This document shows, in pieces, positions 1 to 11,060 of a stretch of 64,000 nt of DNA. The translations under genes and the position numbers were made by a program. Position 1 is the stretch's first letter, and each line of letters opens with the position of its first letter. The stretch comes from Stictocephala bisonia (Eukaryota; Arthropoda; Insecta; Hemiptera; Membracidae), in contig JAQJVL010000422.1 of NCBI GenBank assembly GCA_035578905.1, positions 496,001 through 560,000 of the forward strand, given 5' to 3'. The notes under the pieces were generated by a model. That model saw only the letters and a program-made list of their open reading frames with translations, searched no databases and was not told the origin of the DNA.

Positions 1-104
1 GCCAGTAATGGATGTATGAACGGTCCACATGAAACTAACTACGAGAGAGGATGGTGCGGGTGACATAAGAAATCGATGGGTCGTATCGAATATCTTTATA
101 CCAT

Positions 105-170
105 TCAAATAAACGTCGTTGACAGACGTCTCACACACCTACGTCCGTTCGTATCTTGGTCAAACTTCAA
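105..170 (+). repeat. Isolated diverged unit of the 128-bp satellite
   Basis: Contains aacgtcgttgacagacgt and cgtccgttcgtatcttggt, clear relatives of the hairpin core of the 128-bp array that begins near 1047. Bases 1-104 show nothing I can identify. Confidence 0.7.
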
Positions 171-266
171 ACTTGTTTATTTGGCCAAATCAACAATACA
201 TTTGCAGTAGCTAAGTCAATACAATAATTTAATATATTATTAACTAAAACATTATACAGGAATTTA

Positions 267-812
267 TTAGCGACTACCAGCCAGAAACTCCCGGACGCTG
301 TAGACTACTTCCTCCAAGAGCATTGTTTTAACCCCCCTCTTAAAAGAACGGTGATCCTGCTCGATCTTTAAAGATAATGGGAGACTATTGTAAAGTTTTA
401 CAGCATTATAAAGGAATAGTTTTTGAAAAAATGAAGTTGAATGTTTAGGAATGGGAATATGATTGTTATTGCGGAATTGATAACTGTGACTGGAAGGAAA
501 ACTAAACATTGTAACATTGTTCTTAACAAACAGTAATGTCTCCAAGATATGAATGGAAGGGAATGTTAAAATTTTGCTGGTTCTAAATATTTCTCTGCAT
601 GATTGGTTTCTGGGGAGGGAGAAGATGACCCTTATAGCCTTCTTTTGTAAGCGGTGGTGATTGGTGATGATATATACAACGTAGACGGACCTGCTATATG
701 ATAGGTTAACCAGTCGCCATTTCTGATAGGATGGTTCATTTGACTTGAAATTTGTAGCGTCTTGTTCAGAAAAAAATATGCTTGAAATGATGGGCAACTC
801 ATAGCCTTTCAT
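267..812 (-). pseudogene. LINE reverse-transcriptase C-terminal fragment
   Basis: The antisense reading contains LQKKAIRVIF, CREIF, LPLS and LKILTFPS-like patterns typical of the region after the RT domain of CR1/Jockey-like LINEs. It ends VVYSVREFLAGSR, matching the other copies in this window (FYSLQEFL, YNINEFLE). No RT catalytic motif remains, so it is a 5'-truncated dead copy. It sits between a stray satellite unit (about 105-170) and the main 128-bp array, so it probably inserted into the satellite. Confidence 0.75.
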
Positions 813-1039
813 TTAAACTTTTCACTATATCCTCCCTGGGCCCTCACTCTAGGTCGAAAAAAATACAAAATGCATCAGAAAAACATTCTACAGAGGTATA
901 CTAAATCTCAATCATTTATCTGGACCCATTTAAGAGATATAAAGGTGGTTCTATACTTTTTCAACACCCTGTATATATACAAAAGACAGACCTCGTCCAT
1001 TTTCAAATACGCACGCAGTTAATGAGCATCTCTCAATTT

Positions 1040-3245
1040 CATTAAATAAACACCGTTAACGGACGTACCACATACTCATGTCCGTTCGTATCTAGGTGAA
1101 GATAAATACAACGTTGACCTCATCCATCTTCAAGCATGTACAGTGTAAATGAGCACTCCTCCATCCCATACACACAAACGCCGTTAACGGACGTACCACA
1201 TACTCATGTCCGTTCGTATCTAGGTGAAGATAAATACAACGTTGACCTCATCCATCTTCAAGCATGTACAGTGTAAATGAGCACTCCTCCATCCCATACA
1301 CACAAACGCCGTTAACGGACGTACCACACACTCATGTCCGTTCGTAACTAGGTGAAGATAAATACAACGTTGACCTCATCCATCTTCAAGCATGTACAGT
1401 GTAAATGAGCACTTCTCCATACCATACACACAAACGCCGTTAACGGACGTACCACATACTCATGTCCGTTCGTATCTAGGTGAAGATAAATACAACGTTG
1501 ACCTCATCCATCTTCAAGCATGTACAGTGTAAATGAGCACTCCTCCATCCCATACACACAAACGCCGTTAACGGACGTACCACACACCCATGTCCGTTCG
1601 TATCTAGGTGAAGATAAATACAACGTTGACCTCATCCTTCTTCAAGCATGTACAGTGTAAATGAGCACTCATCCATCCCATACACACAAACACCGTTAAC
1701 GGACGTACCACATACTCATGTCCGTTCGTATCTAGGTGAAGATAAATACAACGTTGACCTCATCCATCTTCAAGCATGTACAGTGTAAATGAGCACTCCT
1801 CCATCCCATACACACAAACGCCGTTAACGGACGTACCACACTCTCATGTCCGTTCGTATCTAGGTGAAGATAAATACAACGTTGACCTCATCCATCTTCA
1901 AGCATGTACAGTGTAAATGAGCACTCATCCATCCCATACACACAAACGCCGTTAACGGACGTACCACACACTCATGTCCGTTCGTATCTAGGTGAAGATA
2001 AATACAACGTTGACCTCATCCATCTTCAAGCATGTACAGTGTAAATGAGCACTCATCCATCCCATACACACAAACGCCGTTAACGGACGTACCACATACT
2101 CATGTCCGTTCGTATCTAGGTGAAGATAAATACAACGTTGACCTCATCCATCTTCAAGCATGTACAGTGTAAATGAGCACTCCTCCATCCAATACACACA
2201 AACGCCGTTAACGGACGTACCACACACCCATGTCCGTTCGTATCTAGGTGAAGATAAATACAACGTTGACTTCAACCTTCTTCAAGCATGTACAGTGTAA
2301 ATGAGCACTCATCCATCCCATACACACAAACACCGTTAACGGACGTACCACTTACTCATGTCCGTTCGTATCTAGGTGAACATAAATACAACGTTGACCT
2401 CATCCATCTTCAAGCATGTACAGTGTAAATGAGCACTCATCCATCCCATACACACAAACGCCGTTAACGGACGTACCACATACTCATGTCCGTTCGTATC
2501 TAGGTGAAGATAAATACAACGTTGACCTCATCCATCTTCAAGCATGTACAGTGTAAATGAGCACTCCTCCATCCAATACACACAAACGCCGTTAACGGAC
2601 GTACCACACACTCATGTCCGTTTGTATCTAGGTGAAGATAAATACAACGTTGACCTCATCCATCTTCAAGCATGTACAGTGTAGATGAGCACTCATCCAT
2701 CCCATACACACAAACGCCGTTAACGGACGTACCACACACCCATGTCCGTTCGTATCTAGGTGAAGATAAATACAACGTTGACCTCATCCATCTTCAAGCA
2801 TGTACAGTGTAAATGAGCACTCATCCATCCCATACACACAAACGCCGTTAACGGACGTACCACATACTCATGTCCGTTCGTATCTAGGTGAAGATAAATA
2901 CAACGTTGACCTCATCCATCTTCAAGCCTGTACAGTGTAAATGAGCACTCATCCATCCCATACACACAAACGCCGTTAACGGACGTACCACACACTCTGT
3001 CCGTTCGTATCTAGGTGAAGATAAATACAACGTTGACCTCATCCATCTTCAAGCATGTACAGTGTAAATGAGTACTCCTCCATCCCATACACACAAACGC
3101 CGTTAACGGACGTACCACACACACATGTCCGTTCATATCTAGGTGAAGATAAATACAACGTTGACCTCATCCATCTTCAAGCATGTACAGTGTAAATGAG
3201 CACTCCTCCATCCCATACACACAAACGCCGTTGACGGCCACCCAC
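1040..3245 (+). repeat. 128-bp tandem satellite, about 17 units
   Basis: Phase markers (ccgttaacgg) recur exactly every 128 bp, e.g. at 1181, 1309 and 1437. Units differ by single bases (catactcatg or cacacccatg) and few indels. Each unit holds the 10-bp palindrome ccgttaacgg, with aacggac a few bases before gtccgtt, giving an imperfect hairpin. Edge units (990-1040, 3225-3270) are diverged, as usual at array margins. There is no open frame. Confidence 0.97.
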
Positions 3246-3484
3246 CAACGTTTGTTCGTATGTTGGAAAATATATATACAGTTTTGACGCCCCTTGTCCC
3301 CACTAAAACATTCACGGCACTAAAGAGCTAACCTATGAAGCATCATTGCCCAAGTACAATTGGTGTCATCAGGAGTGTCCGTTTGTTGCTTGTGTGTGAG
3401 TGGAGACTTGTGTTTGAGCCCTTAGTAACGACGTGTGGATTGGTAGAACAGACAACTAAAGCTGTAGTTTTATCCCGTAGAGGC

Positions 3485-3496
3485 GGGGGGGGGGGG
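3485..3496 (+). repeat. G12 homopolymer
   Basis: Run of 12 G in otherwise AT-rich DNA. The length may be unreliable in an assembly. Confidence 0.9.
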
Positions 3497-3620
3497 CGTC
3501 ATGAAGACTAGTAAATATTTTTCTCTGTGATGTTACTCAGATAATTGTAGCAAATTCCTATGTCATGGCATTTATTTTCCACCTTTATTAACTTATCAAA
3601 AAGACAAATCGAGTCACATA

Positions 3621-4056
3621 TACAAGGTGGAGAAAATATGGAAACGCTTTCGCAACAAGGTTATTTTTTTTAAATAGATAATTTGATAATTATTATTGTG
3701 TTCCATAAAGTATAATTTTTGATACCGTTAAATAGCGGAGAAATAATATTGTTCTAATTAGATACTTTAAAATTCAAATGGCCACTACTCTGGAAAGGAT
3801 AAACCTTTCAAAGTCCGGTTTGCAGTAATTAATTTTTCTTAAATATACCTTTCATTTGATACCAAACTAGACCTAGGCTTACGTTGAAGATTTTCGTTCA
3901 ACTCCTCGTGGGCCGTATCCCTGAAAAGATTAATTGTAGCTAATGGCGTCAAAAAGTGTGTTCTTTGTAACTATAATTATGTACAAGATTTCACTTTCAC
4001 AAGTGAAGTCATACAACAGTTGTGAAAGCGTTTCCATATCCCCCCCCCCCCCGTAT
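3621..4056. mobile_element. Mariner-like MITE family A, copy 1
   Basis: About 440 bp with ends ggtggagaaaatatggaaac and gttgtgaaagcgtttccata, inverted relative to each other. Internal landmarks (ctggaaaggataaac, aagtccggtttgc, acctaggcttacgttga) recur in copies at 5880, 27851 and 60486. The outer right terminus is replaced by a C13 run at 4040-4052. There is no coding capacity; short ORFs here are incidental. Confidence 0.85.
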
Positions 4057-4177
4057 GTCCAAACAAATTTGACAAACTTGTGCGAGTCTTCAATTATTGG
4101 GAAACTAACAAAGTACATTTTCGCTCGGTTTCCAGTAGTTTTGCGCAGTTGGTCAAGTTATGTTTATGCGTGACCAT

Positions 4178-4290
4178 TACCTCGGCGCGGCGTGGCAGCT
4201 TGTCTCCCGCCAGACGTATCTTGCTGGCGACGTGCCCTCGGCAGTGCCAGCCCGGGCCTGGTCTCAGTGGCCTTCCCATCTCCGCGGGTG
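4178..4290. other. GC- and CpG-rich islet, candidate exon
   Basis: About 110 bp of high GC with many CpGs (ctcggcgcggcgtgg, cccgggcctgg, ctccgcgggtgcc) abruptly embedded in AT-rich DNA. Plausible donors exist on both strands (gtgag|gtaact on +, gccgag|gtaatg on -). It could be a first exon, a small conserved exon or a transposon piece. The translation gives no family I recognise. Confidence 0.35.
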
Positions 4291-4622
4291 CCAGTGAGGT
4301 AACTCAGTTACACGGTTTGTTTGACACATTTCTTATCGAATTCCTTTCCATATTTCGTTAATTATGTATCTGTGAGATAGTGTTGCTCTATGTAATACTT
4401 CCCTTTCCTGTCCACAATAACAGTAGGAAAATTTCCCATTTTTGTCATATCATTTGCTCAGTATTGTCATTTTATCAGCATTGTGATTGAATTTAATTCG
4501 TTTGAAAGTAAATATTCTTCTTTGAACTTTCTTACTGAAATAACGGCTTAAGAGAACTCGCTAGTACAACTGTGATATTCAGATATTGGAGGAAATAATT
4601 CCATAATGTTTTAGTGTGTGCT

Positions 4623-5255
4623 ACCCCTTTTAGTGCCGGATGAATTTTCAAAGTTGCTCTCTGCCAGTGCCAGAAGGTTTCTATCAATTTGTACAATGGG
4701 CCATTAAATAATTCATATCTCTGTTATTTGTTAAACAAAATTAATAATGTTTATACCTAATCATACACAAATAACCATTCTATTAAAATAACAAATTAAA
4801 AATAACTTTACACTACATGTCTTATTTTTAACAAAACTAAATTTACAAGATAAAAAAGATTCCTTGTCTCTTTTTTTTTTCTTTTTTCTTTGGGCATCTT
4901 TACGAAAATGATAAAAATAGGTGGGCTCTATTCAACCACTTTACTATAAAGGCAATTTAGTTATAAACATCCTGTTGAAATTTCACAATAATTTGTTGAC
5001 AAATAAAAAAGTTATGGAAATTTTTAAGTTGTTCAAAACAGCTGTAAAACAGCTGTTTTTCGACAGGTTTTGGAACATTTTGTAATAAAATATAACTAAA
5101 TATTATACAAACATATTACAAGCATGTTTTTTATGTAAAAGGATATGTTAAGAAATGAGAAGATAATCCTAAATTGATAAAAAGTTTATTTTTGAATGTT
5201 TTAATGAATTTTGTTTGTGGCGTCCTGTTAACAGGACGTTAGCACTAAAAGGGTT
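4623..5255. mobile_element. Possible TIR element with CCCTTTTAGTGC ends
   Basis: The left end accccttttagtgc (4623-4636) and right end gcactaaaagggtt (5242-5255) are inverted with 13 of 14 bases matching. Just inside the right end is a perfect 18-bp palindrome, cgtcctgttaacaggacg (5221-5238). The 630-bp interior is AT-rich without ORFs. A piggyBac-like affinity is suggested by the CCCTTT terminus, but no TTAA duplication is visible. Confidence 0.45.
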
Positions 5256-5879
5256 ATTAGAGAAAGTTGATAGATATTTGAGATATGTGACCATTTGATA
5301 GAGGTACTAACTATATTATGAATAGAGGGGTCAGGATTGTAAAATTACATAGGAGGGAGTTAAATATTACATAACTATTTAAAGGGAGGGGATGTGATCA
5401 AAAGTACACAACTGCCAAGGAGGATGGAGTACCACTTGATGGTCGTAGGTATATAAGCAATAAATTTCTTTGAACCCCTGAGATACAAAATATTATATAA
5501 TTCACTCGGGAGGAAACCAATTGTTGCCTAAATAATTACAGGTTTCCAAACATGTGTGCTTAAATCATACAAATATATTTAATTTGGCCTTGTATTAGGA
5601 ATTTAAAATAATATTCCAAATGTTCTAGTAAATTAATGAATATTAAAATACATTTTCAAACTATGTTTTATATTAACAGAGTCAAGTTTCAATATCCTTG
5701 ATCGCAGCACAGTCATTGAATAAAATTAGCAGATTATTTCCAGAAATATTTTATTGGTTTTAAGTAAATACTAAAACATGTCAAAACTATATGAGTTTAT
5801 GAGACTTGTCTGTATTGCTTAACATTATAATATACGTGTACATAGAGTTTATTATATTGTATGTATTGCACATAGTATA

Positions 5880-6327
5880 TACAGGGTGGAAAAATAATAT
5901 GTAAATGCTTTCACAATGTTATTTTTTCCATATATAATTTGATAATTAAATTTTTAATAATTGTGTTCTATAAAGTATAATTTTTGATCAGAATAATTTA
6001 CTTGAAACTGTCAAATAACGGAGAAATAATATTGTTCAAATTACTTTCTTTCAAGTTGAAATGACCACTACTCTGGAAAGGATAAACCTTTTGAAGTCCG
6101 GTTTGCTGCAATTAATTTCTCTTGAATAGACCTTTAATTTGATTCCAAACTCGACCTAGGCTTACGTTGACGATTTTCGTTCAACCATCCCTCTAAAAAG
6201 ATGAAATATCGCTAATGGTGTCAAAAAGTATGTTCTTTTTAACCATGATGATATACAAGATGATGACATACAAGTGAAGTCATACAAAAGTTATGATACC
6301 GTTTCCATATTTTTTTCCACCTTTTAT
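5880..6327. mobile_element. Mariner-like MITE family A, copy 2
   Basis: Begins tacagggtggaaaaa and ends ttttttccacctttta, flanked by TA. It shares the internal landmarks of the family (actctggaaaggataaac, tccggtttgctgca, gacctaggcttacgttga). Non-coding. The 5256-5879 stretch before it is AT-rich with nothing else identified. Confidence 0.87.
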
Positions 6328-6431
6328 ATGAAGTCAAGTGAAATGAAAAATGCCTGTATTAAAGGGGCAAAGTTAGAGCTGTAAAATCCTCTCTAACACC
6401 AGGAAAAAAAATTATATAGGGTGTTACAGAT

Positions 6432-7645
6432 CACTGGGCTGCTGCTATTTGTACCAACCAAAGAAACTGAAATGGAATTTTTATTCCAACAGTAACCCTA
6501 CATTTTCGGACCTAAAGAATTCAAGGAAATTATTTTCAACCCTGTTTACTTACCCCAAAATGGCTCTTTTTGGGTGGGGGTCAGTTTTGAAAATTTTTAA
6601 ATTAGTTTTTTAATTAGCATAATACGTGTTGGTACATATACAGTACAAGTAAACGTCACACAACACAAATGTATTACAATATAAGCAAAAAATGCACAAA
6701 TATATTACAATACAAGTACAAAATGCACAAATATTATAGTGATCGATTTCGGTGAACCACGCTCACCTTCCTCAGACCAGAGGGATTCACAAAAGAATCA
6801 AAAGGTGAATTCCTCTTTTTTATTCCCTCTGGTCTGAGAAAGGTGAGCGTGGTTCACCGAGATCGATCACTATAATATTTGTGCATTTTGTACTTGTATT
6901 GTAATATATTTGTGCATTTTTTGCTTATATTGTAATAAATTTGTGTTGTGTGACGTTTACTTTTACTGTATTTTTAAATTGTAAACATAGGTAGGTCATG
7001 TGACGCCTCATTTTAAAGGTCTTTAAAGACTTATGATTTTTATATAAAAATGATCAAATTATTCTTTCCCCAGGGGCAGGGCAGCCTAAAATATAAAGAA
7101 TTTTTGTTTTTAGAGTTTAAGTTGTACTTGTAACTCATACGTTCATCGGAGGGATGTCAGATTTTTACTTAATGCTACTAATGACACAAACTTTCAGAAA
7201 TATTATGGAAAGTTATTTAACTCTCCATTTTCCAAAAATTCAAAAATCGTCAAACATTTTCCAATAACAACTTATGTCATGTTGCATACCAAACTAAAGA
7301 TAGTTGAAAATGAACATTTGTTGCATAACATGTTTTGGCATATATCTGACAGTTTTTAAATGGCTGACGTAAAACCATTTTACTATGAAAATGGGATTAG
7401 GTAAACATTTGTTAACATCAACCTATTTCATGTTGCATATCAAATTAAATGTCTCTAAAAATAAAACATGTTTTGTATTTATACTTTTGATATTATTTAT
7501 TACAGTTTTCGAATGGCAGATGAAAAACTAAAGAAATGTAAAAAATTAGTTCTTCTTGAATTCTTTAGGGTCCGAAATGTACAGTTACATTTGGAAGAAA
7601 TAACCCATCTCAATTTGTTTGGTTGGTACAGGTAGCGGCCAGTGG
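6432..7645. mobile_element. TIR element, about 1.2 kb, with a nested MITE
   Basis: Left arm 6432-6535 and right arm about 7540-7645 are inverted copies: cactgggctgctgct faces agcggccagtg, gtaccaaccaaa faces tttggttggtac, and ggacctaaagaattcaag faces its complement. The terminus resembles hAT-type CAGTGG ends, but no 8-bp duplication is evident. The interior has no transposase. A separate hairpin MITE (6640-6970) interrupts the left half. Confidence 0.7.
6640..6970. mobile_element. Near-perfect hairpin MITE nested in the TIR element
   Basis: 330-bp palindrome. The left arm (cagtacaagtaaacgtcaca, then gatcgatttcggtgaacc) is mirrored by the right arm (ggttcaccgagatcgatc, then tgtgacgttta). Only a short central loop around 6795-6825 is unpaired. 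The high arm identity implies a recent insertion or ongoing gene conversion. Confidence 0.9.
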
Positions 7646-7717
7646 TTTGAAATAAACCGCGTAATATATTTCAGTGATTAGGAATGTGTTATGAAATTAA
7701 CATTCCCATATATCCAT

Positions 7718-7918
7718 AGATGCATGTATGGGTGGGTGGATGGGCCATTACCACTGTATGTGTACGTGTGGGCCAATAACACTTTACGTGTATGGGTGAG
7801 TGGGTGGTCCAATACCGTTATAGTATATGGCTAGGTGGGTGGGTCAATACCATTGTACGTGTATTACCCATCCACCCACCCTAGATGGTATTGACCCTCC
7901 CATTTGTACATGGTATTA
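7718..7918. repeat. CCCACCC minisatellite with a mid-array strand switch
   Basis: Units of the 36-bp family. 7718-7860 reads in the GGGTGGGT orientation; from 7867 the complementary orientation appears (atccacccaccctagatggtattgaccc). The two halves form an inverted pair. Confidence 0.8.
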
Positions 7919-8125
7919 TATAACCAGGTTGAGCTCAAATCAATTGTCCATCACGTTATGTTTAGTCACTTCATTTTCATTCAATGTAACAGGTCCACAG
8001 AATTGTTGTTTAACAATTTCTATAAATTAAAAAAAACTTGATTGAACTTACTATTAACAGAAGGAATAAAATTTAATGGACCTAAGCAACAAATCACCTT
8101 ATCTTAACGAGCTTATTTTGTAATA

Positions 8126-9705
8126 TGATGGCGCATAATTGTTTCTTGCTCAACCACCCACCCTTCATGATTGTTTCTTGCTCAACCACCCACCCTTCAT
8201 AATTGTTTCTTGCTCAACCACCTACCCTTCATAATTGTTTCTTGCTCAACCACCCACCCTTCATGATTGTTTCTTGCTCAACCACCCACCCTTCATAATT
8301 GTTTCTTGCTCAACCACCTACCCTTCATAATTGTTTCTTGCTCAACCACCCACCCTTCATAATTGTTTCTTGCTCAACCACCCACCCTTCATGATTGTTT
8401 CTTGCTCAACCACCCACTCTTCATAATTGTTTCTTGCTCAACCACCCACCCTTCATGATTGTTTCATGCTCAACCACCCACCCTTCATGATTGTTTCTTG
8501 CTCAACCACCCACTCTTCATAATTGTTTCTTGCTCAACCACCTACCCTTCATAATTGTTTCTTGCTCAACCACCTACCCTTCATAATTGTTTCTTGCTCA
8601 ACCACCTACCCTTCATAATTGTTTCTTGCTCAACCACCTACCCTTCATAATTGTTTCTTGCTCAACCACCTACCCTTCATACTTGTTTCTTGCTCAACCA
8701 CCCACTCTTCATGATTGTTTCTTGCTCAACCACCTACCCTTCATAATTGTTTCTTGCTCAACCACCTACCCTTCATAATTGTTTCTTGCTCAAACACCCA
8801 CCCTTCATGATTGTTTCTTGCTCAACCACCCACTCTTTATAATTGTTTCTTGCTCAACCACCTACCCTTCATAATTGTTTCTTGCTCAACCACCTACCCT
8901 TCATAATTGTTTCTTGCTCAACCACCTACCCTTCATAATTGTTTCTTGCTCAACCACCCACCCTTCATGATTGTTTCTTGCTCAACCACCTACCCTTCAT
9001 ACTTGTTTCTTGCTCAACCACCCACTCTTCATGATTGTTTCTTGCTCAACCACCTACCCTTCATACTTGTTTCTTGCTCAACCACCCACCCTTCATGATT
9101 GTTTCTTGATCAACCACCTACCCTTCATAATTGTTTCTTGCTGAACCACCTACCCTTCATAATTGTTCCTTGCTCAACCACCCACCCTTCATGATTGTTT
9201 CTTGCTCAACCACCCACTCTTCATAATTATTTCTTGCTCAACCACCTACCCTTCATAATTGTTTCTTGCTCAACCACCCACCCTTCATGATTGTTTCTTG
9301 CTCAACCACCCGCTCTTCATAATTGTTTCTTGCTCAACCACCTACCCTTCATAATTGTTTCTTGCTCAACCACCTAACCTTCATACTTGTTTCTTGCTCA
9401 ACCACCCACCCTTTATGATTGTTTCTTGCTCAACCACCCACCTTTCATAATTGTTTCTTGCTTAACCACCTACCCTTCATGATTGTTTCTTGCTCAACCA
9501 CCCACTCTTCGTAATTGTTTCTTGCTCAACCACCTACCCTTCATAATTGTTTCTTGCTCAACCACCCACCCTTCATGATTGTTTCTTGCTCAACCACCCA
9601 CTCTTCATAATTGTTTCTTGCTCAACCACCCACCCTTCATAATTGTTTCTTCCTCAACCACCCACCCTTCATAATTGTTCTTCCTTAACCACCTACCATT
9701 CATAA
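8126..9705 (+). repeat. 32-bp tandem array, about 49 units
   Basis: The unit cataattgtttcttgctcaa followed by ccacccaccctt repeats every 32 bp (e.g. 8581, 8613). Variants C/T at cca-C/T-cca and a-t/g-a are scattered in a higher-order pattern. Short ORFs rich in LAQPPTLH are by-products. The array may be related to the CCCACCC family through its ccacccaccc core. Confidence 0.97.
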
Positions 9706-10252
9706 TTTTCTTGAAAAACCGCTAACATAATCATTTCTAATTTGAAGACTGAAAACACGTAAAATTACATTCCATGATAAAGAATTATATACAGTATATT
9801 ATAAAAAATCATACTTGAGCTAAACGTTGCTTCTGCAGATATTTTGTGATGACTATGCAAAGAATTAATTTTGTTAGGTGATTAAATTGTTTATTTTTAA
9901 TGATAATTGAACAACATTTTTTAATTGTAACTTATATTGATAAACATTTACGTAATCCTTCATAGATGATCGCTTCAAAAATCAGAAAAATTCATTCGCG
10001 ATTTACAAAATATTGTAATCATTATTTTAAGTGTTTGATAACAAGAAAAAGATGATAAGTTTACTCCCTTAATTGTAGATCAACATTTAAAAGCTACTTT
10101 TTTATTCACACATTTAATCATGAACTTAAATTACATTCAAACATGTAGGAGTAACTTTGTAAGGTGGTCCTACAATGCTAAACTTTACTTTAGTACTACA
10201 ATACATTGCTATTACTAACTTAGCCATTATCAGCTAAGTGTTATCTTTGGTT
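9706..10252. other. AT-rich stretch, nothing identified
   Basis: No ORF over 60 codons, no repeat and no RNA signature seen. Confidence 0.6.
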
Positions 10253-11060
10253 AGGGTTGCCATATGTCCCTATTTTGCTTGGACGGTTTGTATTTTACAT
10301 TCTGTCTACGTACCGTACAAAGAAAAAACCGGCTAGATGTCCGTATTTTTTTTCTTCTAATATTAAAAATATATTTTAAATATTTAATATTGTAAAAAAG
10401 ACAAACGTGTATTACTAGTGCTTTGGGCAATCGACAATTGTGAGAGGTTGTGTTTTTGATGACTCACATATTAACAACTCCCTCCCTTCAGTTTCAAGTA
10501 AAATAAGTGTGAACATTTTGGTAGAGCGTTGGAGTTTGCTCTTTCTCTACTTGGTATTTCGACGCTAGAAGAACAAATTTTTTGCATTTATGAAAAATGT
10601 CTGGACACCCGATCAGAACAGACTGTCAGTGTCAGTAGGGTAGTAGAGAAGGTCAAAACTATTTCGAGACATGTCACGTACTGATGTTTTGAAGCCATTA
10701 AAAACAATAGTTCTTTACTTAATAAAGGTAATCTCTTGAGAAAAATATGACTGGATTCAGACTTCAGCCAATACTAGTACAACTAGTACAAGTGATGCCT
10801 AAACACTTTCAAGGAGATTTATGACAATGTATTGAGTTCTGCCAACTTCATTTAAACTTAATGAATGACGTTTTTAAAGTATTGTTTGTTAATATTGCAT
10901 TACTCTGAAATCTCAAATTAAATTATAGTTGTAACATTAATATTACATGTAATATTAATATCGTATATCCCAAAGAGTCATTATCATAAAAGATTATTTT
11001 CAACCCCCCCACAAGTAAATCTGGAGTCCGTATTTTTCTATGAAAATTTATGGCAACCCT
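10253..11060. mobile_element. hAT-like non-autonomous element, 808 bp
   Basis: Ends agggttgccata and tatggcaaccct are inverted. Flanking octamers ctttggtt and atctggtt match at 6 of 8 positions, consistent with a decayed 8-bp hAT target duplication. Many animal hAT elements end in a similar AGGGTTGCCA. No transposase frame remains. Confidence 0.65.

Noticed and set aside
1040..3245. Array as a CRISPR or rDNA spacer
   Set aside because: 128-bp units are head-to-tail without spacers and no rRNA sequence is nearby.
8126..9705. CRISPR-like regular 32-bp repeats
   Set aside because: Repeats are contiguous with no unique spacers, in a eukaryotic intron-bearing context; ordinary minisatellite.
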